Shown: one piece after another, positions 15,414-20,653 of the stretch
Layout of the letters: each line of letters starts with the position of its first letter
Position numbering within the stretch: the first letter of the stretch is position 1
Assembly (NCBI GenBank): GCA_002420305.1
Contig: DIHT01000141.1
Span: 1-20,653, forward strand
Direction of reading: 5' to 3'
DNA from: Akkermansiaceae bacterium UBA5689
GTDB taxonomy: Bacteria > Verrucomicrobiota > Verrucomicrobiia > Verrucomicrobiales > Akkermansiaceae
DNA: 20,653 bases
Program-made: the position numbers and the translations under genes
Notes under the pieces: generated by a model
Seen by the model: only the letters and a program-made list of their open reading frames with translations
Database searches by the model: none
Told to the model about the DNA's origin: nothing

Positions 15414-16232
15414 ATGGTAAACTCCTTCAGAATACAGAACGTTGAAGTTGGTGGCGGGACTCCGTTCTTCATCCTTGGACCCTGTGGTCTCGAAAACGAG
15501 GAATTTGCCTGGGACATGGCGCAAAGCTTGAAGAAGATCTGCGAAAGACTGGATCTTTCTTTTATTTTCAAGGCCTCCTACGATAAGGCCAACCGGACAT
15601 CCGTTGATTCCTTCAGAGGGCCGGGCGTAGAAGCTGGGTGTCGCATCCTTGGGGCCATCGGGAAGGAGTTGGGCATTCCTGTGACAACTGACATTCATAC
15701 CGCTGGAGAGGCGGAGATCGCCGCAGAGTTTATTGATCTCCTGCAAGTTCCTGCCTTCCTTTGTCGGCAAACAGATATCCTCGAAGCCTGCGCCGCGACA
15801 GGACGAGTGGTGAATGTGAAAAAGGGCCAGTTTCTTGCTCCTGCCGACTGCGTCAACATTGCGGAGAAGTTAAAGTCTTTTGGCTGCAACGAATTTCTCA
15901 TCACAGAGCGGGGAACGACATTCGGTTACAATAATCTTGTTGCCGATATGCGCTCTCTTTACTGGATCCGCGAGGAGGGAATTCCAGTTATTTTTGATGC
16001 CACTCACTCTGTGCAACGCCCTGGCGGCATGGGAGCCACCACGGGCGGTGATGGAGAACTGGCACCAGTTCTCGCCCGCGCGGCAATAGCCACTGGAGTC
16101 GATGGCATCTTCATGGAAACGCACCGTAATCCCGCGCAGGCTCTTTCAGACGGCCCCAATCAGGTGCCCCTCGAGCAGATCGAGAGTGTCCTGCTTTCTC
16201 TTCTCAAGATTCATCGCGCGCTCAATGCATGA
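15414..16232 (+). CDS. kdsA: KdsA, 3-deoxy-8-phosphooctulonate (Kdo-8-P) synthase
   Basis: Condenses arabinose-5-phosphate and phosphoenolpyruvate to Kdo-8-phosphate, the committed step to the Kdo sugar of the LPS inner core. The 272-residue product has FKASYDKANRTS (52-63), the FRGPG loop, FLCRQTD and NVKKGQF (134-140), all diagnostic. The expected metal ligands are present: C24 (GPCGLE), H198 (ATHSVQ), E235 (METH) and D246 (SDGPN). E. coli-type non-metal enzymes have Asn at the first position, so this one should be of the metal-dependent class. The TGA overlaps the next gene's ATG (ATGA), which ties kdsA to the LPS transport genes. kdsD and kdsC are not seen here. Confidence 0.97.
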   Translation: MVNSFRIQNVEVGGGTPFFILGPCGLENEEFAWDMAQSLKKICERLDLSFIFKASYDKANRTSVDSFRGPGVEAGCRILGAIGKELGIPVTTDIHTAGEAEIAAEFIDLLQVPAFLCRQTDILEACAATGRVVNVKKGQFLAPADCVNIAEKLKSFGCNEFLITERGTTFGYNNLVADMRSLYWIREEGIPVIFDATHSVQRPGGMGATTGGDGELAPVLARAAIATGVDGIFMETHRNPAQALSDGPNQVPLEQIESVLLSLLKIHRALNA

Positions 16233-18643
16233 GAAGACGAGCAAAGGCGGGCCATAATCGGGGGTTCATGCGTTCCCCTTTTCTTTTTCTGGCAGCCGTT
16301 TTACTGGGAGTCAGCATCCATCATACCTCTGCCCAAGGAGTTCTCGGAGCCAAAACCCAGAAGCTTCCCTATGAGAAGCTTGGCCCCATGATGAACAACC
16401 TTCCCGCTGGAAGCATGCTGCGGGAAGTCCGCATTCCAATCTTCGATAAGAAGCTCGAGCGGATGGCCCTTCTCCAGTCCAGCTTTCTTAAGGTTATCAC
16501 CAAGCGGGATTTGGTCGCGGAGAACATCACGCTTCGCTACTTTCAGGATGACTCCATTCTGCTACGGATGAAAATGAAATCCGCAGACTTTTCGCTTACA
16601 ACCGGAGTGCTTAAGGCGCATCAGGCGGTCAACCTCGACACTGAAAAATTGAAAGGCTTGGGCACAGGCGGGGTATTCCATCTTGAGTCTCGTTCCGGCT
16701 TTGTCCGGGGACCCGCAGTAACCCGGCTCACCTCGGAAAGTCTGAAGCAGCCCGAGCGGCCCGATAAGGAAGAGGAAGCGGACTCCTCCGAGCACTCCTC
16801 ACCGGCCGAACTTAGCGCACTCGCAACCGCCTTCACTGGACCCGAAGGCCTCACGGGGAGAGAGCGCCGCATTATCGACAGCCTTCTGGAGTCACGGACG
16901 AAGTCCGTCATAGCCAACCGTGCCCCAACACGAAACTTTATGACACAAAGTCGCCAGTTCATTGCTCGAGCTGACACCGACCTGCGTAGCTTTTCCAATA
17001 CCGTCGAGATTCCTGAGGCAAGGCTCCTTGGAGGGGAGCCAAATCCTCCACCCCAGCCGCTCCTTCCAGAATTAAAGCATGGAGAACTCATGATCACTGC
17101 GGAAGGCGGCATCTTCCTCAATCCGCAGCGCGGTCACATCTCCTATCTTCGCAATATCAAGATCCATGACCCACGCTTTACCCTTTCAGGAGGAGGACAC
17201 CTCAAAGTCTTCTTTCCTCCCCAGGAACTCACCAAGGCCATCAAAGAATCGAATCAACAACCTACCGCAGGTGAGACAGACCCGGAACGAGGCGGAGGCG
17301 AAGTGCCGAGAAAAACCTTTTCCGAACTTGTAGATCCATATCTCTTTGTGGTTTCAGGCGGAGTCCGGTTAGAACTCAATGACCCTTCCGGGATAAACTC
17401 TCCACTGGTGGCTACCGGCGAAACTGTCGTAATTGATCGACGCACCGGGGATATCGTTCTTCAGGGAGGAACTCCCTCTATAAAGCGGGGGTTAGACTCG
17501 CTTACCGCGAAGGACCCAGACCTCTATCTCAGGATCTACGAAAACGGAGACATCTATGCGGAGGAGGGGCCATGGACAACGATTGGCAACCTTGCTCAAG
17601 ATAGCACGCCTCCGGAAAACATCTCCTCTTCCACTGGCAATGCCTCTGCAGAAGGAGAGAACTCTGAAAACTTGGTGACAATCTCCTGCCATGGCGGCCT
17701 CTACCTTGACGCAAGCGAAGGAGAGATTGTCTACCTAAAGGACGTTCAGGTTGTTCATCCAAAATTCCGCGTTGAGGCCGAGGATGAGATAAAGGTCTTC
17801 CTCGGGAAAAAATCAGGGAAAACCTCTGGCCCGGAGGCCTTCTCGGACATTGAACATATCGTCGCCAGCGGCACAGTTCGATTGGTTCAGCAGGACCCAG
17901 TCGAAGGAGGCGATCCTGTTACGGCAACAGCCGAACACATCATTGCTGATGTAAAAGGAGCCAATATTCTTCTGAAGGGGGGAGCTCCTTTCCTCGGAAT
18001 CGGCGATAACTTCCTGCGCGCCGGCACACCAGACCTCTACATGCGTATTTACCAAAACGGCAGCCTCTTCGCAGAGCCAGGACCATGGATGACAACCGGG
18101 AACCTCTCCAAATCGGATGGAGAGGAAGAAGAGGCAGAGAAACAGACGGAATATATTACCATAACATGCGAGGGAGGCATCTCCTTCGATTCGCTCAAGG
18201 GACAAATTATGTACTTTGGTGAAATCGTCGCGGAGGAACCTCGATTTCGTCTCCGTTGTGATAAGAGCATGCGCATCACTCTGAGCCAGAGAGACGGGCC
18301 TAATGGCAGATCCCCTGAAGGCCCGGAGGCCTTCTCGGAAGTTGACAAGATTGTTGCACTCGGAAATGTCATGATATCACGGATCCCTGAGATTGGCGCC
18401 CAGCCAGTGGTCGCAAGATCTGCGGCCGTAACCTACGAGGCATCCAGCGGCACTCTCGCGCTCCGCGGCGGACGGCCGGCCATTCGTCAGGGCAAGAGCT
18501 ATTTCGAAGCGCAGGAAGATGGCCTTTACATTCTCTTCTATCCCGATGGGAGCTTTGAACTCTCCCGCGGGGCATGGGAACAATTCTTTGATCTTCAGGA
18601 TAAAAAATTTGAGAAACTCCGCCAGCGAGCAGATGATCGATAA
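16229..18643 (+). CDS. Large secreted LptC/LptA-like protein with three tandem OstA-type repeats
   Basis: An 804-residue predicted periplasmic LPS-transport protein. A signal peptide (RSPFLFLAAVLLGVS...TSAQ) follows a basic n-region. Residues about 50-165 contain beta-rich LptC/OstA-like sequence (LVAENITLRYFQDDSILLRM). A Glu/Ser-rich helical segment (about 175-260) separates it from three repeats at about 285-455, 481-626 and 641-786. Repeats share GG near the start, GxIxYL, a VxAxAE or VVARSA strand, LxGGxPxI, and an RIYxNG...GPW ending. They are joined by acidic or polar linkers. Separate LptA is normally about 160-180 residues, so this resembles several LptA units in one chain. The start overlaps kdsA by ATGA; ATG 16268 is an alternative that leaves the signal peptide intact. 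lptB follows after 11 nt. Assignment to the Lpt bridge rests on repeat pattern plus position. Confidence 0.75.
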   Translation: MRRRAKAGHNRGFMRSPFLFLAAVLLGVSIHHTSAQGVLGAKTQKLPYEKLGPMMNNLPAGSMLREVRIPIFDKKLERMALLQSSFLKVITKRDLVAENITLRYFQDDSILLRMKMKSADFSLTTGVLKAHQAVNLDTEKLKGLGTGGVFHLESRSGFVRGPAVTRLTSESLKQPERPDKEEEADSSEHSSPAELSALATAFTGPEGLTGRERRIIDSLLESRTKSVIANRAPTRNFMTQSRQFIARADTDLRSFSNTVEIPEARLLGGEPNPPPQPLLPELKHGELMITAEGGIFLNPQRGHISYLRNIKIHDPRFTLSGGGHLKVFFPPQELTKAIKESNQQPTAGETDPERGGGEVPRKTFSELVDPYLFVVSGGVRLELNDPSGINSPLVATGETVVIDRRTGDIVLQGGTPSIKRGLDSLTAKDPDLYLRIYENGDIYAEEGPWTTIGNLAQDSTPPENISSSTGNASAEGENSENLVTISCHGGLYLDASEGEIVYLKDVQVVHPKFRVEAEDEIKVFLGKKSGKTSGPEAFSDIEHIVASGTVRLVQQDPVEGGDPVTATAEHIIADVKGANILLKGGAPFLGIGDNFLRAGTPDLYMRIYQNGSLFAEPGPWMTTGNLSKSDGEEEEAEKQTEYITITCEGGISFDSLKGQIMYFGEIVAEEPRFRLRCDKSMRITLSQRDGPNGRSPEGPEAFSEVDKIVALGNVMISRIPEIGAQPVVARSAAVTYEASSGTLALRGGRPAIRQGKSYFEAQEDGLYILFYPDGSFELSRGAWEQFFDLQDKKFEKLRQRADDR
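17081..18586 (+). repeat. Three tandem LptA-like coding repeats, including a shared 20-nt identical stretch
   Basis: Units lie at about 17081-17593, 17669-18106 and 18149-18586. Units 1 and 2 end in the GPWxTxGNL motif and unit 3 in the related RGAWEQF. The 20-nt string GGCCCGGAGGCCTTCTCGGA occurs at 17828-17847 (unit 2) and 18320-18339 (unit 3), encoding GPEAFS in both. Units 2 and 3 also share Cys at matching positions (C487 in TISCHGG, C647 in TITCEGG), where unit 1 has Ala. Units 2 and 3 look like the more recent duplication. Confidence 0.8.
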
Positions 18644-18654
18644 TCCGACGCGAC

Positions 18655-19437
18655 GTGGAACATGAATCCAACCATACTGCGGTGACGCCTGAAGCCTCAG
18701 AAACAGGCGACCCCGTTCTGCAAGCTGAAGGCCTCCGTAAAGTCTACAGTGGCCGCCCTGTGGTGGAGAGTGTCAGCCTCACCGTTTCTCCTGGCGAGAT
18801 AGTTGGTCTCCTTGGCCCGAACGGAGCCGGTAAGACTACCACGTTCTACATGATCGCCGGCCTCGTCCCTCCGGATGCCGGCCAGGTTCGGATGGGAGAT
18901 CGTAATGTGACACGAATGCCAATGCATAAGCGTGCCCGCCACGGACTCGGTTATCTTCCTCAGGAGGAATCTATATTTCGAAAGCTCAGCGTAGAACAGA
19001 ACCTCCTTGCTGTTCTCGAGACCAGACGCGACCTCAGCCGGAAAGAGCGCCGGGAGCGCTGCGAGGAACTACTCGAGCAGTTCGGAATTACAGAAGTCCG
19101 TAGAGCCTCCGCTCTTACTCTCTCCGGTGGCGAAAAAAGACGCCTCTCCATAGCGCGGTCCCTCTGCACGGATCCCAGCCTCTTGATGCTGGACGAACCG
19201 TTCAGCGGTGTCGACCCCATAGCGGTTCTCGACATCCAAGAAATCATCCAGAAGCTTCGCAGCGATTACGGCATTTCCCTGCTAATTACCGATCATAACG
19301 TCCGGGAGACCCTTCAGATCGTAGATCGGGCTTATCTCCTTCTCGAGGGGCGTGTCGTCCTTGAGGGCGCTTCCGAAAAACTCGCTGATGACCCTGTTGC
19401 CCGGCGTCATTACCTCGGCGAAAACTTTTCCATGTAG
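18655..19437 (+). CDS. lptB: LptB, LPS-transport ABC ATPase
   Basis: The cytoplasmic ATPase that powers LPS extraction from the inner membrane through LptFG. The 260-residue protein carries Walker A GPNGAGKTT (54-62), Q-loop Q103 in YLPQEESIFRKLSVEQNL (a stretch typical of LptB), signature LSGGE (156-160), Walker B LLMLDEP (D180, catalytic E181) and H-loop H214 in ITDHNVRE. A PFSGVDPIAV D-loop region also matches LptB closely. GTG 18655, 11 nt after the upstream stop, is the assumed start. Homology begins near residue 20, so a GTG at 18682 is also possible and the acidic N-terminal 18 residues are not conserved. lptF and lptG are not in the window. The gene order kdsA, lptC/A-like, lptB supports its identity. 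Confidence 0.95.
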   Translation: MEHESNHTAVTPEASETGDPVLQAEGLRKVYSGRPVVESVSLTVSPGEIVGLLGPNGAGKTTTFYMIAGLVPPDAGQVRMGDRNVTRMPMHKRARHGLGYLPQEESIFRKLSVEQNLLAVLETRRDLSRKERRERCEELLEQFGITEVRRASALTLSGGEKRRLSIARSLCTDPSLLMLDEPFSGVDPIAVLDIQEIIQKLRSDYGISLLITDHNVRETLQIVDRAYLLLEGRVVLEGASEKLADDPVARRHYLGENFSM

Positions 19438-19697
19438 ACCTCCGCAAAATCTCGAAATCAAGCCAGGAGGTGAGAGCCGAAGGATTCAGACCCATCCAGA
19501 ACCGCGGTGGGGACGCAAAGCTCTGAGCGGCTTCCTCTGCGAACGCATTCACACAGAGGTGAAAAGTAGTCCAAATAGCGTTTTGTGAACTACCCTTAGG
19601 TCTCTCCACCTTGCTATTTAAAGCGGGAAACCGTGAGTTCCCTCCTGATTTTTAAAAATGAGATGTAGAATTCTGCTGGAGGCCTTAGCCTGTCGTC
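19438..19697 (+). ncRNA. lptB-hprK intergenic region with a candidate structured RNA
   Basis: 260 nt without a convincing gene but with several possible hairpins. TTCAGA-CCCATC (19485-19496) can pair with GGTGGG (19506-19511) and TCTGAG (19522-19527), leaving a 10-nt bulge GACGCAAAGC. CCTCTG (19534-19539) pairs with CAGAGG (19554-19559), and GTAGT (19566-19570) with ACTAC (19589-19593). The string GGGACGCAAAGC (19510-19521) equals the most conserved strand of GEMM-I (cyclic-di-GMP-I) riboswitches, but the other GEMM-I elements are not visible. A 12-bp palindrome ATTTTTAAAAAT (19648-19659) and a TAGAAT box (19666-19671) nearer hprK could belong to its promoter. It may be a 5' leader of hprK. 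Confidence 0.25.
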
Positions 19698-20653
19698 ATG
19701 GCATCCCGGGTGAAAAAGATCACCTCTATCAGCGTTCGGCGTTTTTATGAGCGGCACCACGAGGCCCTCAAGCTCGCCTTGGTAGGTGAATCGGAAACAG
19801 GATTCGAAAGAGCCATCCGCGAACCAGCTCCCAACCGTCCGGGACTGGCCCTTGCTGGGTTCTTCACATATTTCGCTAACAAACGAATCCAGGTAGTCGG
19901 TAACTCGGAGGTCTCATATCTTAAGAAACTGGCTCCCGACGTGCGTTCCAAACGCTTTCGTCAACTTTGTGAAAAGCGAATTCCATGCATTGTCACTTCG
20001 AGAAATCATGTCCTACCCGATGACCTTCTGACCATCGCTGCGGAATACGAACTCACCATTTTCCGGACACCGATGGTGACCATGCAGTTCCTGAATATGG
20101 CCTCTATCCTTCTTGAGCAGGAGTTTTCTGAATCAATCTCCATGCATGGCTGTATGGTCGACTACCGTGGGGTTGGCATCCTGATTATTGGAAGTAGTGG
20201 TTCTGGTAAGAGTGAGACTGCGATAGGACTTCTCGAACGCGGAGGCGCTCTCGTAGCTGATGATATGGTGCGGTTTCAGCGTCATGGCGACGAGCTCATT
20301 GCTTCCTGCCCCGATTTAGCGAGAGGATACCTTGAGATGCGTGGTATCGGCATTATCAATGCTGCCAACCTTTTCGGACTTTCCGCCATTCGCCCCGAAA
20401 AACGCCTCGATCTCGTTGTCACCCTCAAAGGAGAAAGCGATCTGAACAAGGTGGACCGGGTCGGACTGCACCGTGAAGGTCACGAGATTCTGGGGCAATC
20501 CGTTCCCCATGTTGAAATTCCCGTTGCAGCCGGCAGAGATACTGCCCGGCTTGTCGCGGTCGCAGCCCTCGACCTGCAGTTACGCCGCCTTGGCTACGAC
20601 ATGGCTGATGAATTCAATCAGCGACTACTGGCCAAAATGCAGGGAAATGACCC
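19698..20653 (+). CDS. hprK: HprK, HPr kinase/phosphorylase (3' end outside window)
   Basis: A bifunctional enzyme that phosphorylates and dephosphorylates a regulatory Ser of HPr-type phosphocarriers. The 318 visible codons include the N-terminal HprK domain (about 1-130), the SMHG motif with H150, the P-loop GSSGSGKSE (165-173), LVADD and the family signature EMRGIGII with NLFG after it. The late VEIPVAAGRDTARLV segment shows that only a short C-terminal piece is missing. ATG 19698 is the first start after an in-frame TAG; a GGAGG at 19678-19682 is 15 nt away, too distant for normal use. In proteobacteria, lptB-rpoN-hpf-ptsN-hprK type clusters are known; here hprK follows lptB directly. The HPr partner is not in view. 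Confidence 0.94.
   Translation, partial: MASRVKKITSISVRRFYERHHEALKLALVGESETGFERAIREPAPNRPGLALAGFFTYFANKRIQVVGNSEVSYLKKLAPDVRSKRFRQLCEKRIPCIVTSRNHVLPDDLLTIAAEYELTIFRTPMVTMQFLNMASILLEQEFSESISMHGCMVDYRGVGILIIGSSGSGKSETAIGLLERGGALVADDMVRFQRHGDELIASCPDLARGYLEMRGIGIINAANLFGLSAIRPEKRLDLVVTLKGESDLNKVDRVGLHREGHEILGQSVPHVEIPVAAGRDTARLVAVAALDLQLRRLGYDMADEFNQRLLAKMQGND

Noticed and set aside
16621..17121. Minus-strand 166-residue open frame inside the LptC/LptA-like gene
   Set aside because: Ser/Arg-rich low-complexity product, typical of an antisense shadow.
19438..19697. Calling the region a cyclic-di-GMP-I riboswitch outright
   Set aside because: Only the GGGACGCAAAGC strand matches; the GGCAAACC-like strand, GNRA loop and receptor helix are not visible, so only a candidate structured RNA is reported.
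19658..19750. 30-codon ORF starting in the hprK leader and running into hprK in another frame
   Set aside because: No ribosome site, no recognisable sequence, and it overlaps the conserved hprK N-terminus out of frame.

Overview
The window looks like ordinary chromosome from a Gram-negative member of the PVC superphylum, most likely a verrucomicrobium of the Opitutae type. The best lineage marker is a 51-residue small basic protein at 2743-2898. It belongs to a family restricted to Chlamydiae, Verrucomicrobia and Planctomycetes. An outer membrane is implied by kdsA, lptD, lptB, an LptC/LptA-like periplasmic protein and a DUF374 acyltransferase. An HPr kinase gene next to lptB also fits. I saw no insertion sequence, phage, tRNA, rRNA or CRISPR array. 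Almost no gene has a convincing Shine-Dalgarno sequence.

Left part (1-5725). On the minus strand, a possible 35-residue ORF, a DUF374 acyltransferase and folD (cut by the left edge) overlap in sequence. Diverging from them on the plus strand are an IscU-type Fe-S scaffold, sufT and the small basic protein gene, closed by a perfect 9-bp hairpin. A RsuA/RluB-family pseudouridine synthase and acetyl-CoA synthetase follow.

Middle (5726-12324). A coiled-coil protein of unknown function converges on mpl (peptidoglycan recycling), which lies downstream of a HAD phosphatase. lptD diverges from the HAD gene and converges on a short membrane-anchored Wzz-like protein.

Right part (12325-20653). A plus-strand series carries a two-domain M16 peptidase, a DUF1844 protein, kdsA, a large LptC/LptA-like protein, lptB and hprK (cut by the right edge). 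KdsA makes the Kdo precursor for LPS. LptB is the transport ATPase and LptD the outer-membrane translocon, encoded about 4.4 kb upstream of kdsA. Between kdsA and lptB, where many Gram-negatives carry separate lptC and lptA genes, there is one 804-residue secreted protein. It has an LptC/OstA-like N-terminal part and three tandem LptA-like repeats joined by acidic or polar linkers. A pre-linked, single-chain periplasmic LPS bridge is the most interesting inference from this window. Second to it are a structured non-coding stretch before hprK and the small overlapping ORFs at the left.
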